The notes beneath the pieces were generated by a model. That model was given only the letters and a program-made list of their open reading frames with translations. It was not told where the DNA came from and searched no databases. This document shows, one piece after another, positions 1 through 12,800 of a DNA stretch of 64,000 nucleotides. Numbering within the stretch: the first letter of the stretch is position 1; each line of letters starts with the position of its first letter. Both the position numbers and the translations under genes were made by a program. Source of the stretch: Mermis nigrescens (lineage: Eukaryota > Nematoda > Enoplea > Mermithida > Mermithidae); assembly GCA_036768485.1 (NCBI GenBank), contig JAVLUZ010000572.1:392369-456368 (forward strand). The letters run 5' to 3'.

Positions 1-21
1 GAGAGAAACGCGTCACATAAG

Positions 22-288
22 CATACGTGGGCAGCAAACAAATTCTGGGGGAAGTGCAAGATTTTTTGAAAGTCAAAAAATGGCCTTAAAAATGGTGGTA
101 GGGCAACAAAAACACCATTTTTCGACGTTTCTCATCAAGCACTATCCATTGGCATCAAAAAATTGCGAAAAAACGGAAAAAAATTTTTCAAAAAATTGAA
201 TTCTGGGGGTATTTTGATTTCTGGGAGGGGTATTTTGGTTTCTGAGGGGGGGGGTGCATACCCCCCAAACCCCCCACGCCCAGGTGTG
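22..288. mobile_element. hAT-like MITE, CACACNTGGGC family, with 8-bp TSD
   Basis: 267 bp. The ends are CATACGTGGGCAGCA and the inverse of CACACCTGGGCGTGG. The 8-bp duplication CACATAAG (14-21 and 289-296) is perfect. The interior carries the block shared by the whole family: GGATAGTGCTTGATGAGAAACG and poly-C/G edges. It has no coding capacity. Confidence 0.9.
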
Positions 289-435
289 CACATAAGGCGC
301 AGGGCACCTTTATAAAATATACATGCGCTTCTTTTTACTAAGTGACCTAAATGTTCAATCAATACGCAACAAGCATGCTACGCAATTACAATATTTGCGA
401 TATCACGAGTAAAAGTACTTACAACGCGCCTCCCG

Positions 436-668
436 CACAGCAAAAGGGTCTAAGTACAGTTTTGATTTTTTTGAGAAAAACGAGTTCAAAGATTTTAACT
501 TAGACCTTTTAGTGTACTTAGACCCTTTAGGTTCTGACATTTTGCGCAGTGAATTTTCATTATTATGGTACGAGACCATGTTTAACGTGTAGAGATCCTC
601 GAGACGAATCGAATGATATGTCTAACTCCATTTTGACCTGAGGATGCACTTAGACCCTTTTGCTATGC
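436..668. mobile_element. Short inverted-repeat element in the HMGCL 3' region
   Basis: Ends are inverted copies of CAYAGCAAAAGGGTCTAAGT, with a third partial ACTTAGACCCTTT inside near 515-530. No clear TSD was seen. It lies just downstream of the HMGCL stop codon and has no coding capacity. Confidence 0.65.
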
Positions 669-752
669 TAGTGACGAACGGAATGACAGATGAACGCAAA
701 ATTGAAAAGGTTAAAGTACAGAATTGCATAAATGAGTGACAACGCGACCGAT

Positions 753-875
753 TCAACAGCCTTTATACTTTTCTGCGCCAAGCTTGGCAAAAGCTACTTT
801 TGAATTGGGAGCCTTCATCAACACTTCAGTAGATAACCATTGGGTAATAGCGAGCAACTTGTCAAGGTCAACATT
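753..875 (-). CDS. HMGCL: HMGCL last coding exon and stop
   Basis: 40 codons and TGA, reading [18 protein letters not shown] then [22 protein letters not shown]. It aligns with [33 protein letters not shown] of the family. The acceptor is TTCTAG just above 875. No AATAAA is obvious in the first 100 bases downstream. A 230-bp inverted-repeat element (436-668) starts about 85 bp past the stop and may lie in the 3' UTR. Confidence 0.94.
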   Translation of the reverse strand, partial: NVDLDKLLAITQWLSTEVLMKAPNSKVAFAKLGAEKYKGC

Positions 876-3800
876 CTAGAAGCATGCTAAGTATTGCAAA
901 AGAAGAAAGTATGTACATAGTATAAAAAGGAATCTCAACACCACACGTGGGCGTGAGGCAGTCTGGAAGGTCTAGACTAAACATTGGAGTAGGGGGAGTT
1001 TGCATCCCCCAGAAGTTGAACCCCCGCTGATTACCGTAGACCCCAGAATTCTGTTTTTAGTAACATTTTCGTCGATTTTGGCAATTTCGCCCAACCAGAC
1101 CTCCAGAATTTTCTTGCTGCCCATGTATAGTCTAGACCACAGATGCACAGCGAGGCCGACCTGGGAGTCTATCGGTCTGGGGTAGGGATGTTCTGGTTCC
1201 AGGTTTTTCGAAAAAATCGGATCCGGTTTCGGTTCCTAGAAAATTAAAACCTCGGTCCGATTCCGGTCCCGGTTCTCATGAAAGTTTGAACCGACGGTTC
1301 CAGTTCCGGTTCTTAGATCTAGGAAGGCGGTTCCGGTTCTCGGATCCTGTTGTAAGTATTTAAGCTAAGGTTTTATTGGTATGTACATGCGACTTCGCCG
1401 AAAGTATTGATAGAAAATGTCAATGTATACTAAGCTACGTAGGAGTCGTATGTCAAATTGTATTTTGAATTTTTTAAAAAGTTCCTTTCATTCGACCTGC
1501 TTCACATTTTGCTGAAATAGTCAAGTAGTTAGTATCTTAGGTGGGCAGCAAGAAAATTCTTGGGGGGTGCAAGATTTTTTGAAGGTCAAAAAATGGCCTC
1601 AATAATGGTGGTATGGCGATAAAAACATTATTTTTTGACGTTTCGCATCAAGCACTATCCATTGGCATCAAAAAATTGCGAAAAAAACAGAAAAATTTCA
1701 AAAATTGAATTCTGGGGGGAGGGGTATTTTGGTTTCTGGGGGAGTGCATACCCCCACGCCCAGGTGTGGTTAGTATAGTTTTTCTAATTTAGGCGACGAA
1801 ACAATGAAACAAAATATATAATGCTAGCTTTAGATTCAAAGTAACTCTTTCGTAGTAAATTCAGTTCATCCTGACTAAACTTAATAAGGGGCAGCGTAAT
1901 GCTCCAAAATGTTGAGCAAACTTTATCGGCGCGAATAGGGCCAAGGGAAGAATTGTATTTAATCGAAAGTTAGTCGTCTTTACGAAGGAAATATCATCAG
2001 CGAAGTAACAAGACGTGGGCGTGGGGGGCGGGGTTTGGGCGGGTATATCCCCCAGAAGGCCGAATACCCTCCAGAAACCAAAATACCCCCCCCCCAGAAT
2101 TCAATTTTTGAAATTTTTTGTTTTTCTTCAATTTTTTGATGCCAATGGATAGTGCTCGATAAGAAACGTTGAAAAATTGTGTTTTTACACCAAACCACCA
2201 TTTTTTAAACAATTTTTTTTGACCTTCAAAAAATCTTGCACCACCCCCACCTCCAGAATTTCGGTGCAGCCCACCTATGCAATTAACGTCAGTTACTCGC
2301 AGCAAATGACGCTCCCCACTATTTGGAACCCTTTGAGATGCGGTTTTTCTGAAGTTTTCCAGTCTTTTATTTTATGGAGTCATTTTCCATCTAGAAGTTC
2401 TTTGCAATTTAGAAATTCACTTGAATTTGTGAAGAAACATTGTTCATGCTACCGTAATTGCATTAAAATGTCATTGATCAGCAAAAATCCGGTGCAAACA
2501 TTGGCGGATTAAAGGGAACGCGAGGAGGAAGGCCGCCTCTTCCCCATTGACCTAAAATAATTGGCGAAATAAATACCGGATATATAATTTGCAATGATTT
2601 TTGACCTTCAGTGATCATGATTTACCAAATTTTTACGGCGCTTCGCGCCAGATAATATTTTATAGTAAGTAGCATTTATTTACTTTCTTGGCGTTCAGGA
2701 AGAAATACTTTTGCTCGGGGGAATCAGTTTTTTTGTACAAGGTCCGTTTGTACATGTACAAAGATGGTCCCTAAAAGTCTTTGTACATTTCGTACACACA
2801 AATTTTTGGGTACTATAATATGGTACAGTAGCGATTTTAGTGTGGCAAAAATAGAGTTGTTCGACCTTTGCTTGCGTATTTTAGAAATTTCTAGGTTTCT
2901 GAGGGCAAAAATCAGTAATAATCGTCTCAAAACGGAGCGAAGCGCCAAAAAATTTGGCATTTTTGCTTTCAAAATGCAATTTCTGAAATTATAAAGATAT
3001 ATAGAACACACAATTGATCAATTTCGGCGCGGAGTGCCGAGAATTTTAGCGAATTTCGAACCTTTTTTGCAGTTTTTGTCTTCCAAAAAATCTTTGTACA
3101 TGTACAAAGACGGTCTCAAAAGTCTTTGTACATCGCGAAAAATCTTTGCCGAATACAAAAAAAACCGCGGGGGAATAGATTTTAGACATTTAAAGAGCAG
3201 AAACAGCATTTTCGGCATAGTTTTCATTTACTTTCAAGCATAACGTTCCTAAATTATCGACCTTCTGTGTCAAATGCTATAAATATAGGAGAGGGAGCTG
3301 TAATTCACGCTTCTAAAAGTTCTACGGTTTTAATTTCACAAAGTTTTCTAGAGCTTCGCGTCAGATTTCCGCTAAAACTAAAGAAATTTAATGATTTTCT
3401 GGAGCAAACTTTTCTAAAAAGAAATTTTGCGCCAAAAGCGATTTTTAATTTAATCAGACAACGCAAAATGCCTGAAAAAACGATATTTCGCTTAGGGCAA
3501 ATTTTTGGACCTATTTTTGGACTGTTTTTTGGAAAAGTTGGGGTATCGATCGCCGCTCCCCTAGAAGGATCCTAGATCCACCATTAAGTGCAAAGCTTCG
3601 AAATTTTTCATAAATTCAAACCGAAAGAAATAGAAGGGTAACTCAAATCCTTGCTTTTTCTTTACAATAATTTGTTTAGATTTAAACTGATAAAGATTTC
3701 AGCAAAATATTTCTTGAAGGTTCGCTAAAAAAACTGCATAATTTAGGCTGAAATCGCCATTATTATCCTTAAAAGCTTTATTCAAGTCACATAATGTTCT

Positions 3801-6800
3801 TCGAATACAAGAATTATTATTTCTGACACAAAATTAGCTATGCGCCGAAAATGACAGAAATTATCCTAAACAATAGGCAAAAGCATTTTAAAAATAAATT
3901 TATTCTTCATCTCGCCAACTAAGTATGTTGGACTTACGAGACAATGCGCATTCTCACTCTCAAACCTTGTTGCATTAGAGAATTTAATATCCATTGCTTA
4001 TCACCACACCTGGGCGTGGGGGGAATTGGGAGGGATATGCATCCCCCCCCGAGAAACCAAAATACCCCCCTTCTCCAGAATTCAATTTTTGAAAATTTTT
4101 TTCGTTTTTTTCGCAATTTTTTTGATGCCAATGGATAGTGCTCGATGAGAAACGTCGACAAATGGTGTTTTCCGCCGTACCACCATTTTTAAGGCCTTTT
4201 TTTGACCTTCAAAAAATCTTGCACACCCCCCCAGAATTTTCTTGCTGCCCACGTATGCTTATCACTATCAGCACCTTGCTCTTGCTATTAAAAATAAGAA
4301 AAGTCAATTGGTGATTTTTTAATTATATGTACATAGAATAATAATTATAAATGCTAATTTTTTATTTTATTTTATTTATTTCATTTATCCTATCACTAAA
4401 ACCTTTCTACATATTATCATTATAATCATATCGATTACTAATTTATTTAATCAAAATTTCGTAGCTTCAAAAGTTGGAGCTGAAGTAGAAGTGTTAATAC
4501 ATACTACTAGTTCTTGTGCAGCCGGAGAATTAGGGGCCTTGTATGAGGCAAAGCGAAAAAATCTAAAATTATCGTAAAAACATGCATTAAAAGCTGATTT
4601 TAGTGAAAAATCATGCCTGTCGACAGAAGTGGTCACAAGATTATATGTATAATCGTCAATATTATTGTTCCCTAACTTTTTCCTGTATTTTCTGAGAATC
4701 TCTGTTTCTGCCTGATCATAATTCTTTTTGCCTTTTTTCGAAACCGAGAACCGATCCAAAAAACAACGGTTATGGTTATTGAAAAATGAAAAAATCGGTC
4801 CCGCTTCCTATTATTGGAAAATTGAAAAATCAGTTCTCGTATTCCAAAAAAATGATCGGTTCCAGCCGGTTCCGGTTAACCGGCACATCCATAGTCTGAA
4901 GAAGCGTCAAGAATTGAGCTTTTTGGGCCAAAATGACATCGAAAACTGGTATAAGCGCTAAAATAACGTTAAAACTACGTTATTACACAGTTTCTGGTCA
5001 ATTTAGGGCACTTTAAAGAAAATTTTCAATTTTCATTCATTTTTGACCTTCATTTTGCCTCACTTTCCCCAAAAAACTTCCCATTTTTCCATTCTGGGGG
5101 TCTAGAGACCCTAAACCCCCCTCACGTGTCTGTCTGGTCTACACGACCCAGAATCCGGCACATCCCCAAAAATCAATAGACCCCCGAAATTGAATTTTCG
5201 GTGCTATGTACTTTTGGCAATTTGGCCCCATCGGACCCCACAGAATTTAGCTGCTGCCCATGTATGTTTAGCACTAGCAATAAACACGAAATTTATAATT
5301 TACATTTTTACATAAAAACCTATCCAAGTCTTCGCTATCAAATCATTACGAACACTCGAACACTGGCCAATAATTATACTTAAAAACTCAAGGCGTCTAA
5401 CAAACAACTACCTTTAAAAGTTTAAAATTACAAAACTACTGCAACTGGAAAAAAGTCCGTTTACATAAATAAAAGTTTTACTGGGAAAAATGCTTAGAGC
5501 CTAAATCTGGTGTCATCAATTCCGAAAACTTCGAATAGGTAAAAAATCAATAAAATGCTCTATCAATCATCAAAAATTACCGAAATACGAACACAAACAT
5601 TAAAAAACAATTTACACAGATAACATTCACATTAAAATTTTTAGATATGTACAGAGAACGCCACTCAAGTGGCTTGCGGCATAAAAATTCTGGGGTGAGT
5701 GCAAGATTTTTCAAGGGTCAAAAAAATGGCCGTAAAAATGGTGTTATGGCGAAAATAAATTCAATTTTTCAACGTTTCTCATCGAACACTATCCATTGGC
5801 ATCACAAATTGCGAAAAAAACAAAAATTTTCAAAAATTGAATTCTGGGGGTATTTTGGTTTCGGCTGGGGGGGGTGCATACCCCAAACCCCCCACGCCCA
5901 GGTGTGCTAAAGATACATCTCAGGAATGCAACTGACTAATCAGCCTTTTTCACGGAAATACTCGTTATACACATACTCGCAACGCAAGTTAATGGCAAAT
6001 AATTTCCAGGTAAAGAACAAGCTACAACAGTGGACAATAGAAATGCCACAGTGATATTTACCTTACAGAAAACAAATTTCTATGCTTGAAATTACCTATT
6101 ATGATGCTTTAGTAAACGGTTATAACACCGCTTTAACGACTATCTTATGAGCATAGTTCAAAGAAAAGAAAAATCAATGACAATTTAAAATTTTTTAATT
6201 TTTGCTTAAATTTTTTTGAGGGGTCATAGGCTTATACTGCATTTTCAACTGAAGACTATCAACTTGTGCGGCATTTATTTGATAAAAAACTTACTGTCTC
6301 ATATCCCGATCCATTCAACATGTAAACTAAATCTTCTGTGGCTACGTTACCCGAAGCACCTTTAGCGTAGGGACATCCACCAAGCCCAGCAATGCTGCTA
6401 TCGAAAGTTCTAATGCCCAACTAAAATTGAGAAGAGAAAGCACCCAATAGGTAACGTACGAGTAAGTAACCCAAATGACAACAAAGTGACTGCAGTATGC
6501 GACACTCAAATAAGCTCTTGGACGAAAATGTGCTTTTTTAGCTTTTTCTCGACATTTTTATGCAATTTTTGCCAGAAATTATGATTGAAAACAATGCTGA
6601 TAAGAAAGTCATGCGCACTACTTAAGATTAAAAAACAAGCTAGTCTAACCACTAGATTTTTTCGTTGAGAAAGCCCTATAAGAACGACAGTTGGATAACA
6701 CGTCTTCCTTTAAAATGTTTTAACTTTTAAGGATCAAAATGATAAGATAAATGTGCCCGACTAGAGTCAGTTAGATCAACTCAAACAAGTCTGACCTCTA

Positions 6801-9800
6801 AGGCGCATAAAACATTAGCCAAAGCTTGTCCATAAGTATCGTGGCAATGCAGAGCCAAATTTTTTGAATCAATTTTGGCCAGGATAACGTTGAGTAGTGA
6901 GTGAATAACACCTGGAGTCCCAACTCCGATAGTATCGCCCAGGCTGACTTCGAAACAGCCCATTTCCAACAATTTCTCCGTTAGCTAAAGCACAAAAGGA
7001 GTAAAATGAAAGCTCGCCTCGTACTTGAAACGACAGTAAAAATAAGGAACTAAACAGGTAGTAAAAGAACATACTCGTATAAACTACCAGGATAGCAAAT
7101 ATGCGATTTTAGTTCCGAGCAACAAACGTGTGGTGAGCAGACATGCACTGCATGGGAATTCTAGAGGGAGGGGTGAAATTTTTAAGTATCTTATTTGGGC
7201 CCGAAATGGTGGGCACCATACGTGGGCAGTAAGAAAATTCTGGGTAGAGGGTCAGGATGGGTAAAATTGGGGGTTCAATTTCTAGGGGGTACAAAGCCCC
7301 CCACGCCCATGTGTGGTAAACATGCGTCAAAAAAATCGTTTTCGGCGTTTCTGACAATGCTCTATCTTCCTATAGCATAAAAGAATTTTGAAAAAAATCA
7401 AAAAAAGTCGAACAATTTAACAAAATATAGTCAAAACACGAGTATAAGGCGCGAAGCGCCGAATAGTTGACATTTTTGAGTAAATAGATAGCTGAAAACG
7501 CTTAAAAAAGCACCTTTCCAACGACTTTTTAGAAAATTTCAGGGGAACTTACGAAAAATGGCGAATTCTTGGTGAAGGGGTGAAACGCTTCCCCCCCAAG
7601 ATCATGTAAGGCGGCGACTTGAAGATTGAGGTTTCCGGTCATTAAAAGTATAAAAATACAAGCGAATTCCAGTACATAATGACAAATAAATAATTAAGCA
7701 CACCGCATTCAGATACATCGTATACACTTCCTGTTTAACGTGTCAATATATCCCGATTTGGGGTACGGCACGAGAGGACTGGATAGGAAATTGAACTTTA
7801 AAGTCGGCTATCCGTCAGCCTGACACTACAAAGTGTTCATGTACGAGTTTTATTCGTGCCTCCAGGAAGAGGAAGCTCGTTGCATTACGTGGAGTTCGAA
7901 CCGCCAACCTTCTGCACCAGGTGCAATGGTGTTTACCACTACGCCACAAGGCGTCATCCGTCGTATACACTGCTTTAAAAATAATCAGCGTTCAGACTTG
8001 TTAAGCGTTTCTGATGCAATTTTTTCACCTTTTCATGCATTGTTTTATGATTAAAAAATTTTTCGATTAAATGGGTGAGCGGCCGCCCTCTTCCCTCCTA
8101 ACTACGACCATGATCGTACTCATGTTGTTTGTTTTTACCAATCTTAATTCGAGGCTACGTCATAATTATGATACGCCTACTAAAAGAACTTTTATTCATA
8201 GATTCACACGGTTAAGGTCGGCAGGGGAAGAAATCCCAAGAATCCAAAAAAGTAAATTTAACGTTCACGATTTCTTTGCTGTTTAAACGAGTAAAATGGT
8301 CAAAGTAGCCTATAAAACATTTTTTCGTGGTAATATCGCATTTTAAAAGCACAGTCTATTTTGACTGCATTATATTACTTTAGGCATTAAAAAATGCAAA
8401 AATGTATAAATTTTGGGCGCTTTTGAGTAAAAAGTATGCATAAAAGTACTCATTTGGGAAAAATGTTGTCATTTTCACTGCTTTTGACCTGCAAAAATGA
8501 AGCAAAAAACGTACCATCAGCTCAAAATCGCCACACAATACCTGTCTGACTAACCCTTCACCGGGGAGTAATACCTACAAGTAAGAATGGTAGAGGGGTT
8601 AGGGGGAGTATGCAACCCCCAGAAAGTCGGAATACCCCCCCCCCCAAAAAAAAACCAAAAATACCCCCATAATTTAATTTTCGAAATATTTTTTAGCGAT
8701 TTTTTTTTATGCTAACGGATAGTGCTCGATGAGAAACGTTGAAAAATAGTGTTTTTTCGCCATACCGCAATTTAACGACCACTTTTTGATTAAAAAATCT
8801 TGCATACACACACCCCAGAATTTTGGTGCTGCCCACCTATGGTTACCCACTTCACCTCCTATGTCATCTGTGCTTTTATCGCATGGAAAAATAGCACAAA
8901 CCTCTAACACAGCGTCTGACTTGATGGCTCCTTCGTATGGACAGCCTGCTATGCATGAGACGTATCCCCGTATCCGAATATTTTGCTTTACATTTAAATT
9001 CATTATTTCTCTCAGCCTCTCCAAACTCTTCTCTATTGAACAACGAATATTCTTTCTAGAAAAATAAAAAATTAAATTATAAACAAGCACCCAAAATATC
9101 AGTGGGCAGGCCTGAAATTTTCTGGATTGATTTAATGAGACAAATGGATTTAATATACTATGTATTTGAAGACGTGCTACATACTCTTACAAGAAAATTT
9201 ATCACTTAAACTAAACATGTATTTTGATAACAAAAAATACATTTCTGCTTATATTATATCATTTCGAATAATGCGAAATCGAGTAACTCAAAAATCGATC
9301 AGGCATGTCAAACCTTATATTTATCTAGGACAAGAAAACATACATACATATCAATAGAACCTGTACGATCTAACTATGTGGAATAAGCAAGATATCATCA
9401 TATTAATTTCTTACTGAAAAACATTCGACATTTTCTTCCTATTATTCGTTATTGCTGCATATCTATGTATTAGCATACATCAGGGTTTTTTTGTATCCGG
9501 CAAAGATTTTTCCCAATGTACAAATATGTACTTTTCGGGACCGTCTTTGTATATGTATGTACAAAAATTTTTGAGAAGACAAAAATTGCAAAAAAGGTCT
9601 AAAATTCAAAAATTTCCGGCGCTTCGCGCCGAAATGAGTAATTATGTGTTCTATATATATCTTTATAATGATAGAAATTGCATTTGGGAAGGAAAAATGT
9701 CAAATTTTTCGGCGCTTCGCGCCGTTTTAGGACTATTCTTAGTGATTTTTGCCATCAGAAACCCAGAAATTAGCTAAAATACACTCCCAAAGATCGAACA

Positions 9801-12800
9801 ACTCTGTTTTTACCACCACTAAAATCGCTACCGTACCATATTATAGTACCCAAAAATTTTTGTACAGAATGTAGAAAGACTTTTAGGGACCATCTTTGTA
9901 TATGTACAAATGAACCTCGTACAAAAAAAAACACTGGCATGCATCTTTTATTGCTTCGTGAATATGTAAACATTACATCAGGGCTGTATGAACGGAAGGG
10001 GGTTGGGGGAGGGAAAGGGGGCGCCCCCTTTGGCCGTAAGATAATGCAACGGAAGGATGACAAAACAGCATAAGCTTGCCCGAAAATCGTCAAAAATTCG
10101 GGGCCATATGTGGAGTATTTTCTATAGTCTTGTCCATACATGTACCGGCTCTAAATTTCAGATGGGCGGGTCCACGGCCATTTTTAGAAGGGGAGGGGGG
10201 GTAAATTACTTCCAATTTTTGGCCAAAAACGGCCAAAGGGATAAAAAAATTCAATTTTTTCTGAAAATCGGGGAAGAGAGTTATAAATTTTCTGACTTTG
10301 AGAAGAATGGAGTGGGGATCCCCTATCTCCCTGTTACATGTATGGCTTTGCCTCAAGTGCGACCAAAAATGATATTAAAGCCTATTTAGAGAAAAGAGAA
10401 CTGTTTTCAAAAAGTTCGAATTATATGATCTTAACGGATAGAGCATATTGAGAAACGTCGGTAAATATAGTTTTCACGAGCTATCCCTACGAAATATCCG
10501 AGATATTAACCAATTTACTTCGAGTCCGCCCCCTAGGCTGGATCCTGGATACGGGCCTGCATTACATGCACCATACATACTCGCACGTAAACACAGGGGC
10601 GTAATAAGGATTGTATTTCGGGGAGGGGGAAGGGCGAAATTTCTGAAGTCCTATATCTCAAGACCCATTAGGAGACACGTAAAAATATTGGCATTTTTGA
10701 GCGTTTCTCGACAACATCTATGCCATAGTGAAGAAAAAAATTGAAAAAATTGTAAAGTTTTTTGCTTGATTTCAAACTTGGATATAAAAAATCTATCCTT
10801 AAACCTATCTGTATGACTAATTTCTCAATATCAAGTTAAAGCTTGACTCCAATACATTTCGAAATTATTGACTTTGCATTCAATTTTGTAAAACTAATGC
10901 AGGAGATAATTAATGGGCGCGAAGCAACGAAAGTTTTTGACATATTCGCTATTTTTAAGTCAAATCTGGGCTTCCAAGGTAAGAAATATGATAGAAAACG
11001 AGAAATCCGTGGCGAAGCGCCTATTTCCTTTAGGGGACCCTTGCGAAAAATACAAATATTTTTCCATTCCTGGGCCGAGGGGAGGTGCCCCTAGCCCCGC
11101 CTGGATATGCCCTTGCGAACATGTAAATTTACACTCAGCTTAGTACAGCAGACGACGAAGTACAGGTTTTGTTTTAAGCAGAACAATGAGTGAAGTGAAT
11201 ATCTATGTGGTATCTGAACCATACATGATCTTGAAGGGGTTTGAGGGGTTTTCACCCCCCCCACAAAAATTTTCACACGCCACGAAAATTTTTTCAACCC
11301 CCAGAATTACCGATTTTTTTTAAAGTTCCCAAAAATGTTGTGAAAATTTGTAGAAAAGAAGCTTTTTTGATCGTTTTTAGCTATCTATTTGTTCAAAAGT
11401 GCCACATTTTTGGCGCTTCGCGCCGCTATACTGATAACGTGGGGCGCACGCGGAGTGCGAACGGGTACCCGGGTATACCCGGGTAGAAAATGGTTTACTA
11501 CCCGGGTACCACGACGAATGCAGGTATACCCGGGTACCGAATCCTGTCATAAAATGGAAAATTAGCACTGCAGTTATGCAATATGTGCTAAGAATCGAAT
11601 TAGAAACCTAGAAACGTATTGCTTCTAGTGCGATTGAATCACAATGTAAATGTGATATGATATAATCAACCGTATATTGTTAAATAAGCGAGTCTGTTAA
11701 TATTTCCTATTGTCACAGTATATCGCACATACGGTTTAGGCAAATTCCATCATTCAGGTCTTTAGTTAAATTATTTTACTTGTGCCGAATTCTTCTTATT
11801 CTCTATTGTAAACAAATTTAAACAAGAATGTATCTGCTAACGACGCTTTTTCTAATGCATTCGCTTCTGTGACCATTATATAAATTTAGACTGCAACTTT
11901 TATTCACATCGTGCGCACAACTGTTTTAGTTCAGGCCGATTCAGAAGCCTATCGATGTTCCAAATGCAGTCAGCCATAGGCGTACCCCCAAAATTTTCAA
12001 GAAATATTGTTGATTTTTTTGTTGGACTAATGTGTGTCCAGAAAATTGAGTTCAAAAAGACAAAAACCCGGCGCTTCGCGCCGAAGTCATTATTTATTGT
12101 TATATAGATCCAATGAATTTAAAAGCTTGAATCAGCTAAAATAATCCAAAACTTGCATCACTTTAGTTATTTAATGCACTATTAGTTCATTGAATGAAAC
12201 TGCACATGCTTGTTGAACATAATAGTAAAAGGTGAAAATGTTTGCGTACCATCTCTGCTTTGTTTATCTTTGTTTACAAAGGACGCATAATTCTATTTTA
12301 AATGAAAGGAAAGGCCAAATTTTCTTGTGTTTTTGTGCATTCTGTTTTCTGAACTATTTAATAAGAAGGCCGCAAATAAGCCTGAAAACGAGTAAGAATA
12401 AAAATTCTCATTGATACATCTTTCAATGACTTATTGGTTGCGACTCGTTGCTGCTCTCCTTAGCAAAGGTCGAAAAACGCAATTTTAAGTTTTTTTGGGC
12501 TTAATCCAGGACCGAGATTTTGCCGATTTACGAAAATTTTAACGTTACAAATAAATTATAGTGCTTTTTTACAAAATTTTCCGGGGTTCTGCCCCGGACC
12601 CAGTTGGGGAGCGCTTGAGCGCGCCACCCCAGACCCCCAGCCGTACTATCTCGTTTTACACGTGCAAAGAGATATGTAGGAGGACCATAGCTTCCCAAGG
12701 TCGAAAGTTTAGGGGGGTGAAATCCCAAAATTTGGAACCACTAAATTTAGATTTCTAGCCTTTTTTGCAGGTCAAATATGCAAAACGCTTAAAACATCTT

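Larger units (their letters stand above)
1183..4893. mobile_element. hAT-type element with GGTTCCGG subterminal arrays (3.7 kb)
   Basis: Left end TAGGGATGTTCTGGTTCC; right end is the inverse of TATGGATGTGCCGGTTAACC. Flanking 8-mers GTCTGGGG (1175-1182) and GTCTGAAG (4894-4901) agree at 6 of 8, an aged duplication. Both ends carry GGTTCCGGTT-type arrays (about 1195-1345 and 4740-4885) in opposite orientation. It sits in the last HMGCL intron. Inside are three CACACNTGGGC MITEs, a GTAC-family MITE (2725-3168) and a hairpin-bearing repeat (2515-2700). No full transposase; only the short frame at 4451-4759. Confidence 0.8.

Noticed and set aside
2177..2512. 111-codon open frame and many similar frames of 60-130 codons
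   Set aside because: They run through MITE sequence and repeat in every copy of the same family; peptides such as MPMDSA recur because the DNA repeats, not because a protein is conserved.
7882..7957. Functional tRNA-Cys gene
   Set aside because: The anticodon loop and B box fit, but the acceptor stem does not pair and flanks look SINE-like.
9618..9630. Rho-independent terminator reading of the GC hairpin
   Set aside because: The window is eukaryotic, and the hairpins occur in either orientation relative to T-runs and not at gene ends.
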